Source of the DNA: Desulfatiglans sp.
GTDB lineage: Bacteria; Desulfobacterota; DSM-4660; Desulfatiglandales; HGW-15
Direction of reading: 5' to 3'
Length of the DNA: 64,000 nucleotides
Assembly (NCBI GenBank): GCA_012513605.1
Contig: JAAZBV010000039.1
Span: 1 to 64,000, forward strand
Shown here: positions 25,936 through 34,145 of the stretch, piece after piece
Layout of the letters: each line of letters opens with the position of its first letter
Numbering within the stretch: position 1 is the first letter of the stretch
Translations under genes and position numbers: made by a program
The notes under the pieces: generated by a model
Seen by the model: the letters and a program-made list of their open reading frames with translations, nothing else
What the model was told of the DNA's origin: nothing
Database searches by the model: none

Positions 25936-27300
25936 ATGGAAAATAACCCTGTCAGGATAAATCAGTTCAGCCGTAAAGCAAGAATTACATGGGGTATATG
26001 CCTTAATACTGTTGCCGCACTGCTTTTAGCAGGGGCAATATGGGTACCCTTTATATTTGAGTCTCAGACCCTGAGATACCAGTTGGGGGTTGCGAGGAGT
26101 ATGCTGCTCACAGGGCATATTATGGGCACTGCTGCCGGCTTTCTTCTGTTTGTCCAGATGATACTTGTGAGCAGATCCAGGTTTCTTGACAGAGTATTTG
26201 CCATAAACCGCCTTTTACTTTTCCACAGGATAGCTGCCATAATAATCCTTTTTATGGCAGTTGCTCATCTGCTTCTTATCCTTAATACCCTCGGGAGCCA
26301 GATCCTTTTATTTGAATTTAGTCAATGGCCTGAATATACAGGCCTTATATTACTTGTAATGATCGCAGGCATAGTATTTTCAGGCCTGTTCAGGGGTATG
26401 ATCGGTATTAAATATCAATTCTGGATATCGTTGCACAGGGTATTTACACCTTTAGCAATCCTTTTATTATGCATCCACCTCTTTTTCGTGAGTAACACAT
26501 TCCATTATGAGGGCGCCTATATACTTGGGCTCTCCTTTTTTACAGCCTGTCTGTTTGCCTATTTTTTACTCAGGCTTATAAAACTCACTCTTTTCAGGGC
26601 CGCTTTCAGGGTAGATAAAATTAAAGAGGCAGGAAAGGATATCCACACCCTTGAGCTTATGCCTGAAAAGGATCATGGTATTGTGTATGCCCCCGGCCAG
26701 TTCGCATTTTTAAAGATAAGGTCATCAGTAATTTCACGTGAAGAGCATCCCTTTACCATCTCATCCTCTCCTACCAGGCAGCCAGCGCTTCAGTTCACCA
26801 TTAAAGACTCTGGTGACTGGACAAACAGGGTAAAGGAGATAAAGGCAGGGGAGAGGGCCTTTATCCACGGCCCGTTCGGGATCTTCGGGCACATTGATTT
26901 TGATTCTATTGATGAGCTGATCATGATTGCAGGGGGGATCGGCATTACCCCAATGTTGAGCATACTCAGATACCTGCATGATATTAAGTCAGGCCGCAAA
27001 ATAACCCTTTTGTGGAGCAACAGGACACGCAAAGAGGTTGTTTATGCGGATGAGTTGAATGATATGGCAAAGAATAATCCTAAGCTATCTATAAAATATC
27101 TGTTCACAAGAGAGGAGGGGCAGAATAAAAGCCCTGTAAGGCTTAACAGGGACGGTCTTGAATTGCTTCTTACTGGTTGCAGCAGGGAATCAATCATCAT
27201 TTTATGCGGGCCTCCGGCCATGATGACACAGGTTAGAAAAGGGCTTATTTTGATCGGGTTTAGAGCCAGCTCCATCATTGAGGAGCGTTTTAGCCTTTGA
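25936..27300 (+). CDS. ferric reductase-like transmembrane flavoprotein
   Basis: 454 aa. The N-terminal half (about residues 18-220) has six membrane spans with His residues in spans 3 and 5 (LLFHRIAA, HRVFTPLA) suited to heme binding. The C-terminal half is a ferredoxin-reductase-type module: FAD motif HPFTISSSP and NAD(P) motif MIAGGIGITPMLSILR, with CGPPAMM near the end. This is the ferric reductase/NOX-like family that moves electrons from NAD(P)H across the membrane to iron or oxygen. Neighbours (exported SOD, YceI) suggest a redox-stress or respiratory role. Confidence 0.82.
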   Translation: MENNPVRINQFSRKARITWGICLNTVAALLLAGAIWVPFIFESQTLRYQLGVARSMLLTGHIMGTAAGFLLFVQMILVSRSRFLDRVFAINRLLLFHRIAAIIILFMAVAHLLLILNTLGSQILLFEFSQWPEYTGLILLVMIAGIVFSGLFRGMIGIKYQFWISLHRVFTPLAILLLCIHLFFVSNTFHYEGAYILGLSFFTACLFAYFLLRLIKLTLFRAAFRVDKIKEAGKDIHTLELMPEKDHGIVYAPGQFAFLKIRSSVISREEHPFTISSSPTRQPALQFTIKDSGDWTNRVKEIKAGERAFIHGPFGIFGHIDFDSIDELIMIAGGIGITPMLSILRYLHDIKSGRKITLLWSNRTRKEVVYADELNDMAKNNPKLSIKYLFTREEGQNKSPVRLNRDGLELLLTGCSRESIIILCGPPAMMTQVRKGLILIGFRASSIIEERFSL

Positions 27301-27378
27301 TATATTGACATGAACGGTATAATTACTAAATTCACAAAAACATAATTATAAAACCATTTAAGAAAAGGAGATGATCAA

Positions 27379-27975
27379 ATGAGACAGGTGATAAAGACCA
27401 TTATTTTTCTTGTGGCAGCAATACTGTTTTCCGGTTTTACCCAGGCAGCGCCTGTTGAGTGGAACATAGACAAGGCCCACTCAAACTTTTATTTTGATAT
27501 CAGACACATATTTTCAACCATCAGGGGGAGCTTTGACGGCTTTACCGGCAAGGTACTCATTGACTCTGAAAAACCTGAGGCGAGCAGCGTTACATTTGAT
27601 GTTGAGGTGAAAAGTGTTAACACGGGCATTAACCAGAGGGACAATCACCTGCGAACAAAGGATTTTTTTGATGCGGCAAAATTCCCGATCATGAAATTCA
27701 GGTCAAAGGGGATCAAAAGTGTAGGGGATAATAAATATATAATGACCGGGGACTTTACAATAAAGGATGTCACAAAAACCATAGAGGTGCCATTTACATA
27801 TCTTGGTGTTAAAGACAACCCATCAAAGCAGGGCGAGCTTGTTTCAGGGTTTGATGCCCTGTTTACAATAGACAGGCTGGCGTACAATGTGGGTGATGGC
27901 AGTTTTTATAAGATGGGCCTGATAGACAAGGATGTTAAGATCTTTATATCGCTGGAGTTAACAAAGAAGAAATAG
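27379..27975 (+). CDS. YceI-family periplasmic lipid-binding protein
   Basis: 198 aa, AAGGAG upstream. Signal peptide to about residue 22 (FTQAAP). YceI beta-barrel signatures: WNIDKAHSNFYFDIRHIFSTIRGSF, DNHLRTKDFFDAAKFPIMKF and the closing VKIFISLEL. Family members bind polyisoprenoid chains, and E. coli YceI is base- and stress-induced. Next to a membrane flavoprotein it may carry a quinone-like molecule, which is inference. Confidence 0.88.
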   Translation: MRQVIKTIIFLVAAILFSGFTQAAPVEWNIDKAHSNFYFDIRHIFSTIRGSFDGFTGKVLIDSEKPEASSVTFDVEVKSVNTGINQRDNHLRTKDFFDAAKFPIMKFRSKGIKSVGDNKYIMTGDFTIKDVTKTIEVPFTYLGVKDNPSKQGELVSGFDALFTIDRLAYNVGDGSFYKMGLIDKDVKIFISLELTKKK

Positions 27976-27987
27976 CATAACACGAGC

Positions 27988-28016
27988 GTAGAGACAGGTT
28001 TTAAACCTGTCTCTAC
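27988..28016. repeat. perfect palindrome between yceI and zinc-ribbon gene
   Basis: A 14-bp arm starting GTAGAGACAGG, one T in the middle, and its exact inverse ending CTGTCTCTAC. It sits between two convergent genes, where it may act as a bidirectional terminator stem, and belongs to the GTAG-purine hairpin family of this window. Confidence 0.65.
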
Positions 28017-28030
28017 CAGCAGGCAACGCT

Positions 28031-28243
28031 TTATGAACCAACGAAGAAATCAAAAATGTTTCCCAATGTGCTTGTATCGGCTTTATAGATTTCTGTGTAT
28101 CTGCATCGTGTGCAGCTTACAGTAGTGAACTTTTTATTCTGGACATCAAATATCTTGGAGAAAAAGCCCCCTGTAGCTGCAAATTTATCTACATCAAATT
28201 CGTCATTCCTGCACTTTGGGCATTGCCATTTTTCATGCTGCAT
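28031..28243 (-). CDS. zinc-ribbon protein (PF09855-like)
   Basis: 70 aa. Two Cys pairs, WQCPKCRNDEFD and VSCTRCRYTEIY, flank a short aromatic segment with FFSKIFDVQNKKF, fitting the small zinc-ribbon family PF09855. Probably binds one zinc ion; nucleic-acid or protein binding is not established. The C-terminus ends in a hydrophobic NIFDFFVGS. Convergent with yceI. Confidence 0.7.
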   Translation of the reverse strand: MQHEKWQCPKCRNDEFDVDKFAATGGFFSKIFDVQNKKFTTVSCTRCRYTEIYKADTSTLGNIFDFFVGS

Positions 28244-28417
28244 AATTGCCTCCTTCTTAAATAAGGTTATTTCGCCATCCGGTTACATGCTGTTTATATA
28301 GCTTATATTTCAATGATTCCTTTAAAATGTGTGCCAGCAATTCATTGCCCTGTATATCATAATTTTCTGGAAAAGCTAATTCTTGACTGAGTTTATGTGA
28401 AATGTTAATGAAACCCC

Positions 28418-28891
28418 ATGGATTTCAGTTATTATGAACTGTTGATGGAACAGGCTTTATTAGAGGCAAAAAAGGGTTTTGATGAGGGCGAGGTCCCTGT
28501 GGGGGCAATTATTGCAGACCATGAGGGTAAGATAATCTCATGCGCCCACAATCAGCCCATCGGCCTTAACGACCCGACTGCTCATGCTGAGATTCTGGTC
28601 ATAAGAAGGGCAGGGGAGGTCTTAAAAAATTACCGCCTCACTGGTTTGACCCTGGTTGTTACAGTTGAGCCATGCCTCATGTGCATAGGGGCAGCCATCC
28701 ACAGCAGGATATCAGCACTGGTGTTCGGCGCCTTTGACCCTAAAGGAGGCGCTGCCGGGTCTTTATACAACCCGGCGATTGATACCCGCCTGAATCATCG
28801 CATAAAAATTATCTCCGGGGTCAGGGGGAAAGAGTGCGGTGATTTACTAAGCGATTTCTTTAAGGCGAGGAGAAATCAGAAGGAGCTCTAA
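28418..28891 (+). CDS. tadA: tRNA-specific adenosine deaminase
   Basis: 157 aa. The zinc deaminase motif HAEILVIRRAG (catalytic Glu) and PCLMCIGAAIHSRI (PCxxC) are intact. TadA deaminates A34 to inosine in tRNA-Arg(ACG), widening codon reading. The stop codon lies 1 bp before a tRNA-Ser gene, so the tRNA may be processed from the tadA transcript. Also resembles other cytidine/deoxycytidylate deaminases, but the AVEPC-like context and length fit TadA. Confidence 0.92.
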   Translation: MDFSYYELLMEQALLEAKKGFDEGEVPVGAIIADHEGKIISCAHNQPIGLNDPTAHAEILVIRRAGEVLKNYRLTGLTLVVTVEPCLMCIGAAIHSRISALVFGAFDPKGGAAGSLYNPAIDTRLNHRIKIISGVRGKECGDLLSDFFKARRNQKEL

Positions 28892-28892
28892 C

Positions 28893-28988
28893 GGAGAGGT
28901 ACCGAAGTGGCCGTAACGGGGTCGACTCGAAATCGATTTGTCTTGTGAATAGCAGGGCACGTGGGTTCGAATCCCACCCTCTCCGCCA
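28893..28988 (+). tRNA. tRNA-Ser(CGA)
   Basis: Acceptor stem GGAGAGG (28893-28899) pairs with CCTCTCC (28978-28984), followed by G and an encoded CCA. The anticodon loop is CTCGAAA with anticodon CGA, and the T arm is GTGGGTTCGAATCCCAC. The long variable arm is typical of class II tRNA-Ser. It reads UCG codons. Confidence 0.93.
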
Positions 28989-28993
28989 GGCTT

Positions 28994-29262
28994 TGTTCGA
29001 AACGAAGTGAAGAACGAAGCCTGCCACGGCGTAGTTTTATCACGAAGCCGGGCTATTAGAGCCAGATAACTACTGTTCGTTTCGAGCTATGCCCGGGCAA
29101 GCCAGGTAAGAATGTTCGAAACGAAGTGAAGAACGAAGCCTGCCATGGCGTAGTTTTTTCACGAAGCCGGGCTACTAGAGCCAGATAATTACTGTTCGTT
29201 TCGAGCTACGCCCGGGCAAGCCAGGAAAGAATGTTCGAAACGAAGTGAAGAACGAAGCCTGA
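28994..29262. repeat. 119-bp tandem repeat, two copies and a partial
   Basis: Units start at TGTTCGAAACG at 28994, 29113 and 29232; the third breaks off after about 30 bp. Copies differ at few positions. Each unit contains inverted pieces (CGAAACGAA against TTCGTTTCG, GGCGTAG against CTACGCC), so it can fold into a nested hairpin. It begins 6 bases after the tRNA 3' end and no reading frame spans it. Confidence 0.8.
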
Positions 29263-29311
29263 GTGCGAGTAAAGCTGAAAACGAGACCCCCTTGTAAAAA
29301 GGCATACCGCC

Positions 29312-29560
29312 ATGCAAAACTTCTTTTATGTATATATCTTGACCAGTGATGACGATCCTGAATGCCATTATACAGGATTTACTGAGGATCTTGAGCAGCG
29401 TCTTAAGGCACATAATGCAGGTCAGGTTCCACATACTAAAAAATATAAACCCTGGCATTTCGAAACCGTTGTAGCCTTCCGATCCCGTGATAAAGCAGTA
29501 GCGTTTGAAAAATATCTGAAATCTCATTCAGGTAGAGCATTTGGTTCAAGACATTTATGA
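29312..29560 (+). CDS. GIY-YIG nuclease-fold protein
   Basis: 82 aa, typical of the small YhbQ/UvrC-like GIY-YIG family. N-terminal VYILTSDDDPECHYTGFT fits the GIY..YIG strands, followed by LEQRLKAHNAG (catalytic Arg) and FEKYLKSHSG. Small stand-alone GIY-YIG proteins are common accessory genes linked to DNA nicking or repair. It overlaps by 4 bases a second, partial copy of its own C-terminal half. Confidence 0.8.
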   Translation: MQNFFYVYILTSDDDPECHYTGFTEDLEQRLKAHNAGQVPHTKKYKPWHFETVVAFRSRDKAVAFEKYLKSHSGRAFGSRHL

Positions 29561-29703
29561 TGCAGGAGAAATACAAACCCTGGAAACTCATTACGTACAT
29601 AGCTTTCACAAATGAAACGAAGGCAATGGAATTTGAGCGATATCTTAAGTCCGGTTCAGAAAGGGCTTTTGCTGAAAATCATTTATGGAATAAAACAGAA
29701 TAA
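29557..29703 (+). pseudogene. C-terminal half of a second GIY-YIG gene
   Basis: The 48-residue frame EKYKPWKLITYIAFTNETKAMEFERYLKSGS aligns with KYKPWHFETVVAFRSRDKAVAFEKYLKSHS of the gene before it. The N-terminal GIY-YIG catalytic half is missing, so this is a remnant of a duplicated or neighbouring paralogue deleted into the first gene. Confidence 0.7.
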
Positions 29704-29744
29704 ATAAATGCACTTCTTACATTTATTCCATAAACATTTCAGGG

Positions 29745-29942
29745 TGCATATGCATTAATGAAACAGAATATCCCGGTTATGAGAAGGCAAACCGGGCGGG
29801 TTCAAAATTCTTTGCCATACATATGCGATTGTTTCCAAACGAATCCAAGGGTAAACCGATTTTATCAGCGCTTTGGTATATGGTAAAGGACGAAACCCCT
29901 TTTAGAAAAGGTATGTTTAATTTGTATGAAAAGGTTGTTTAA
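29745..29942 (+). pseudogene. unrecognised coding remnant
   Basis: An open frame without an early start codon (first ATG 29823) translates to a plausible C-terminus: YPGYEKANRAGSKFFAI, then LSALWYMVKDETPFRKGMF. The family is not recognised. It looks like the tail of a deleted gene. On the minus strand at about 30052-30150 another short coding-like tail (LNYIINYSEDINKMALDYTI) ends at 30052. The rest of 29943-30248 shows nothing else. Confidence 0.35.
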
Positions 29943-30248
29943 CCAACTTATCGAACTAGTTTTGCTGGTGACTCTGATAGGTGAAAATAGGAAGATGCAA
30001 GTAGACAAGGGTTCATATTTGAGTAAAAATTAACTTGATTTACCTTTTTACCTACGTCCAATAGTTATACAGGCTATCCAGAATTGTATAATCAAGTGCC
30101 ATCTTATTGATATCCTCTGAATAATTGATAATATAATTCAACCTTTTATGCAAAGAGAGAGTTAGGGGTCTGGTTTTTTATTTCCGTGTCAAAGCTGTAA
30201 TTATGACAGCAAAAATTCATTGAAATACATTGATTGATCTTTTGGCTC

Positions 30249-30271
30249 GTTCACACGGAGACCATGTGAAC
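30249..30271. promoter_or_regulatory. 23-bp imperfect palindrome, candidate operator
   Basis: GTTCACA and TGTGAAC are the arms of a nearly symmetrical 23-bp element whose centre is CGGAGACCA. It ends 16 bases before the -35 of the DUF433/DUF5615 promoter, a natural place for an autoregulator to bind. Confidence 0.5.
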
Positions 30272-30287
30272 CAGAAAAAACTCTCAT

Positions 30288-30315
30288 TTGCATGGTAACT
30301 AAAAAATGCTATAGT
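30288..30315 (+). promoter_or_regulatory. promoter of the DUF433/DUF5615 pair
   Basis: TTGCAT (30288-30293), 16 bases, then TATAGT (30310-30315), followed by AAAAGGAG and the ATG at 30339. Confidence 0.6.
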
Positions 30316-30338
30316 CTTTTTAAAAAAAGGAGTTTGCC

Positions 30339-30566
30339 ATGTATGAACGCATTTCAATAGATCCTAAAATTTGTCATGGGCAGGCCTGCATAAAAGGGAC
30401 ACGGATACCGGTTCACCAGATTATACGCATGCTTGCAAGCGGTGATAAATCGGAAGAAATCATTGAGGATTACCCATCATTAGTAGCAGAAGATATACAG
30501 GCATGCCTTGAGTATGCAGCGTCTCTCGCAGAAGAACAACTTACGCCGGTTGAAATGATAGGATAA
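30339..30566 (+). CDS. DUF433 antitoxin-like protein
   Basis: 75 aa. ISIDPKICHGQACIKGTRIPVHQIIRMLASG and the following DYPSLVAEDIQACLEYA are diagnostic of DUF433, a winged-helix-like DNA-binding family (VapB-like antitoxin). It precedes a DUF5615 PIN-like gene by 11 bp, the standard order of this putative type II toxin-antitoxin module. Own promoter and a palindromic element upstream suggest autoregulation. Confidence 0.85.
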   Translation: MYERISIDPKICHGQACIKGTRIPVHQIIRMLASGDKSEEIIEDYPSLVAEDIQACLEYAASLAEEQLTPVEMIG

Positions 30567-30577
30567 TCTATAACACC

Positions 30578-30937
30578 ATGAAGATATTTGTGGATGAGAA
30601 TATACCTTTAATGACCGTGAAAGAGTTGCGTTCAAAGGGATTTGATGTCAGAGACCTTCGTGGGACAACCGATCAGGGCATAACCGATGAAGAGTTATGG
30701 AAGATTGTTCAAAAAGAACAACGACTATTGATTACAACCGATAAAGGATTTTCCGCACAACGTAATGAAACACATCATGGGATATTGATAATACGCCTTA
30801 AGCAACCATCCCGGTTAAAAATTCACCAACGAGTAATGCAGGCAATAAATAACTATTCAGAGGATGAATGGAAAGGGCTTATGGTAGTGATTCGGGATGT
30901 AGTTCAGAGTAGTTGGAAATGCTCTGCAAAAGATTAA
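30578..30937 (+). CDS. DUF5615 PIN-like toxin
   Basis: 119 aa. FVDENIPLMTVKELRSKGFDV, GITDEELWKIVQKEQRLLITTDKGF and GILIIRL are the acidic strands of the DUF5615 PIN-like nuclease family (Asp5/Glu6, the Asp in TTDKGF). Predicted RNase partner of the DUF433 protein. Intact length. Confidence 0.82.
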   Translation: MKIFVDENIPLMTVKELRSKGFDVRDLRGTTDQGITDEELWKIVQKEQRLLITTDKGFSAQRNETHHGILIIRLKQPSRLKIHQRVMQAINNYSEDEWKGLMVVIRDVVQSSWKCSAKD

Positions 30938-31009
30938 AATAGTTGTCTATTGGGGTGGGGGATTAAAGATCACCTTCCATCCCTACGGTCAGTGAGGACT
31001 GAATAAATA

Positions 31010-32614
31010 CTAAACAAACTGCATTGAGTAATATTTGGCAGTAAGATTTTCACCTGTAGCATGTTCAATCAAATTATCCCACCTGTAACACTTACCCGGT
31101 TTAAACACCTTTTCTATCAAGTATGCCCCGGTTTCAGGTTTATCAGTAAAATGTTCTTTAAAGGGTTTTTTAGAACCTGATATTTCTTTTCCTATATAAT
31201 GATGCAATTGAGATGCAAGCAGTTCGCCCAACAGGTAATTATGATAATAACATGGATACAGTGCGACATGGATTTTTGCTGCGTAATCCGGGCTATTTCT
31301 TCGACCTGGCTTTTTTATCATTTGATATTTTTCCACAAGCCTCCACCAAAGACTGTTCAAATCCTGATCCGGATCTTCATACATTTTCATTTCAAACCTG
31401 AACATCACCTGAATCCAGCGGCTAACTACAAGCTGTTTAAGTACAAGACTCTTATATATTTTAGCGGCATTTTTTATCTTGGTTCCTTCTGAATTACATA
31501 TGTTTGTCTGAAGCCATTCAGGATGGTAACAAAACCTGCCAAACATATTGGCAATGGCCTCGGTTACAAAACTATGGGCAGCATCTCTAAGATGATAAGG
31601 AAGAGCCATATTGTTGTATTTTGAATAAACACCATGACCCAGTTCATGGAGCATGGTCTCCATCCAGTATGTATCATCCTTAATATTTGCGAGAATTCTT
31701 ACATCACCCTCATGGTTAATATCTGCACAATAGGCATGCTGGTTTTTACCTTCCTTTTCATACAGATCACTGTTTGAAAGGATATCATCGACCCTCAATC
31801 CTAAATTGCGAAAATATTGAGCGCATACCTTTAAAATATCCCTGCCCTTAAAATAATTATCAAATTTAACTTTGTATATTTCCGGACCTTCCTGAAAATA
31901 TTTATCATGATAATGCCAGGGTTTTAATTCCTTCCTGGAAATACCATAATGTGCGGCAAGATAACTATCTATTGTTTCTTTTTGTGCCATAAAGGCGGGT
32001 TTGGTTAACTCATCCAGTTTGTCAAATAACCTTAAGATATCTATTGGCTCCTGTTCGTTAAGCTTTAAAGACATTTCATGAAAATTTGAATAACCAAGAT
32101 CAATAGCAATATCATTACGCATTTTAACAATCTTTATTATGTCTTCTACAAATTCATTGCCTATTTCTTTACTTGCAAGCCATGCCTTCTCCAGCAACTC
32201 TGAATCTGTTGAGTTTTTTAAAATTTCATCAATTTCATTATCAGCTACTCTGTTTCCATCTATTCTTGCCCTGTAGCTGGTATACCTGTTTTCAAGATTT
32301 GCTTCGGCCTTTATAAGGGCCTTAAGCATTTTATTATCGGCCTGGTACCATTTATAATTCAGGTAAATTACCTCAAGTTGTCGCCTTATAATATCATCTT
32401 CAACCTGACCTGATTCTATTAAATTCTTTAAGGTTACATAGTCTTTTTTATTTGCATAGACGCCGGCTAGCTTAACCCTTAATTCGGCAGCTTTATCAAA
32501 CAGCTCCTTTTTACCGGTAATATTGGCCTCATGCGTTACCCTGTTACATTCAATAGTGGGAGGTATTATTTTTGATTCGAGTTTATTAATAAATGTTATT
32601 AGTTTCTTTTCCAT
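31010..32614 (-). CDS. M2-family (ACE-like) metallopeptidase
   Basis: 534 aa from ATG 32614; a start at 32638 inside the upstream fmdB-like gene is possible. Zinc motif METMLHELGHGVYSKY (HExxH) with the downstream acidic ligand in FVTEAIANMFGR. The helical architecture and ANITGKKELFDKA N-terminus fit peptidyl-dipeptidase A (M2), less likely M3. No signal peptide, so a cytoplasmic peptidase. It follows an FmdB-like gene with a junction of overlapping or adjacent ends, implying co-transcription. Confidence 0.8.
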   Translation of the reverse strand: MEKKLITFINKLESKIIPPTIECNRVTHEANITGKKELFDKAAELRVKLAGVYANKKDYVTLKNLIESGQVEDDIIRRQLEVIYLNYKWYQADNKMLKALIKAEANLENRYTSYRARIDGNRVADNEIDEILKNSTDSELLEKAWLASKEIGNEFVEDIIKIVKMRNDIAIDLGYSNFHEMSLKLNEQEPIDILRLFDKLDELTKPAFMAQKETIDSYLAAHYGISRKELKPWHYHDKYFQEGPEIYKVKFDNYFKGRDILKVCAQYFRNLGLRVDDILSNSDLYEKEGKNQHAYCADINHEGDVRILANIKDDTYWMETMLHELGHGVYSKYNNMALPYHLRDAAHSFVTEAIANMFGRFCYHPEWLQTNICNSEGTKIKNAAKIYKSLVLKQLVVSRWIQVMFRFEMKMYEDPDQDLNSLWWRLVEKYQMIKKPGRRNSPDYAAKIHVALYPCYYHNYLLGELLASQLHHYIGKEISGSKKPFKEHFTDKPETGAYLIEKVFKPGKCYRWDNLIEHATGENLTAKYYSMQFV

Positions 32615-32615
32615 T

Positions 32616-33107
32616 TTAGAGGTAATAAAGCTCCTCATCCACCTTTGGTGGCAGCTCTTTTAATAGTTTATATGTCTTTTCCTTAAAGCTGAAAGGGCCT
32701 TCACCCTCTAAAAGGTCTCCCATCTCCGCCTCTATCTGGTCAGGGTCTTCACCCCTTTCCATGCGCGCTATGGCCTCTTCCATGCCAGGCCCAAGGTTAA
32801 TCCCTGTCATGTCTGATAGTTTTCGCATAAGGTTTGCCGCCTGCCTGGGGTCATCCTCATTAATATTCTCGGCCTCCTTTGCAAGCATATTCATGGCCTG
32901 TTCAAGCTTGGATTCATCCATGCCAGGAATGGGCATATCATCAGGCTCTTCACCTTTGTGCTTTACAGTGGCAAATTTTGACATCTGCCTCTCAAGCTTT
33001 ACTTTCTTGCATTTGGGGCAGGTCGGTTTTTTATCTGTATTTGCTGTAGATGAAAAAAAGTTGAATATCATATGGCATTTTTTGCAGTAAAACTCATATA
33101 TGGGCAT
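32616..33107 (-). CDS. FmdB-type zinc-ribbon protein
   Basis: 163 aa. The N-terminus MPIYEFYCKKCHMIF...PTCPKCKKVKLERQMSKF is the FmdB/CxxC zinc ribbon (two Cys pairs). After residue 50 an acidic, Met-rich helical tail extends well beyond the usual 60-90 aa family length. FmdB-like proteins are proposed regulators; the function of the extension is unknown. AAAGGAG upstream of the ATG. First gene of a pair with the M2 peptidase. Confidence 0.8.
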   Translation of the reverse strand: MPIYEFYCKKCHMIFNFFSSTANTDKKPTCPKCKKVKLERQMSKFATVKHKGEEPDDMPIPGMDESKLEQAMNMLAKEAENINEDDPRQAANLMRKLSDMTGINLGPGMEEAIARMERGEDPDQIEAEMGDLLEGEGPFSFKEKTYKLLKELPPKVDEELYYL

Positions 33108-33259
33108 AAAGACTCCTTTAATTTTTTTGAATAATTAAAACTGGAAATACAAAAAAATGGATTATCAGTCAAACCATTTATGAATAACCGATTACAACTT
33201 GTAATTTTTGAGATATTACTATAATCTTCAGGAATCAGGAACACTTTAAGGAGAAAAAA

Positions 33260-33745
33260 ATGGAAGTGCTCTGGGCCCCCTGGCGGATGGAATACATACT
33301 CACGGAAGGTAAAGAGACCTGCTGTATATTCTGCACTGATGATAACAGCGCTTGTGATGAAGAGCGCCTTATACTGCATAAAGGGAAAAACACCATTGTA
33401 ATGATGAATAAATTCCCTTATGTAAACGCCCATCTGCTGGTTGCGCCTCACAAGCACTGTCAGGGGCTTGATATGCTCAGTGATGAAGAGAGGCTTGACC
33501 TCATCAATATGGTAAGCATAGCCACAGAAATACTGAAAAAGGCCTTTTGTCCCGAAGGGTTTAATGTTGGCCTGAATCTCGGCAAGGTTGCGGGCGCCGG
33601 TGTGGAAGAGCATATGCACTTTCATATTGTGCCCCGCTGGTACGGTGACTCTAATTTTATGACTGTGCTGGCTGATGTGAGGGTAATACCGCAACATATC
33701 AGGGAGACATACATGAAGTTGAAACCATATTTTAAGGATTTATAA
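33260..33745 (+). CDS. HIT-family hydrolase
   Basis: 161 aa. The histidine triad is EEHMHFHIVPRW, with PYVNAHLLVAPHKHC in the middle and a zinc-type Cys pair (CCIFCTDD) near residue 22, as in bacterial AP4A-hydrolase/phosphorylase-like HIT proteins. It hydrolyses nucleotide phosphoramidates or dinucleoside polyphosphates. AAGGAG upstream. Likely first gene of a run hit-lapA-lapB-mutS-amidase. Confidence 0.87.
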   Translation: MEVLWAPWRMEYILTEGKETCCIFCTDDNSACDEERLILHKGKNTIVMMNKFPYVNAHLLVAPHKHCQGLDMLSDEERLDLINMVSIATEILKKAFCPEGFNVGLNLGKVAGAGVEEHMHFHIVPRWYGDSNFMTVLADVRVIPQHIRETYMKLKPYFKDL

Positions 33746-33775
33746 TAATTTTACCTGCAGGAGGGAGATTAGGGT

Positions 33776-34132
33776 ATGAAACATATTAAATTTCTGATTT
33801 ATGTCTTTATCGTATTTGTTGTAGTGGCGCTTATTATCCAGAACCATGAAGCCTTTAACACAAAGGTTGTTTTCCGTACAAACCTTATATTCAGTCAATT
33901 TGAATCTACCGGTATAACCCTCTATCTGATATCAGCCATAGCATTTACCTTGGGGCTTATCATATCATGGCTCTATAACCTGCTTGACAGGTTTCAGCTT
34001 AAAAGAGCGATAACAAGGCTCAGGAATGAAATTAAGAATAAAGACAAGGAATTAAACTCATTAAGAAATTTACCTATTACCTCAGAGAATGTCCCTCCGG
34101 GTGTGAGTGACAGTGATATGGATTTGACATAA
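33776..34132 (+). CDS. lapA: LapA-like (DUF1049) membrane protein
   Basis: 118 aa with two spans (about 5-24 and 43-66), the first followed by QNHEAFNTKVVFRTNLIF, the DUF1049/LapA signature, then a cytoplasmic coiled coil. LapA works with LapB in control of lipopolysaccharide synthesis in E. coli. It lies 14 bp before a LapB-like gene, the same pairing. Confidence 0.82.
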   Translation: MKHIKFLIYVFIVFVVVALIIQNHEAFNTKVVFRTNLIFSQFESTGITLYLISAIAFTLGLIISWLYNLLDRFQLKRAITRLRNEIKNKDKELNSLRNLPITSENVPPGVSDSDMDLT

Positions 34133-34145
34133 ACGGGGAATAAAA

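Noticed and set aside
28994-29262. 119-bp tandem repeats as a CRISPR array
   Set aside because: Units are contiguous without unique spacers and far longer than CRISPR repeats.
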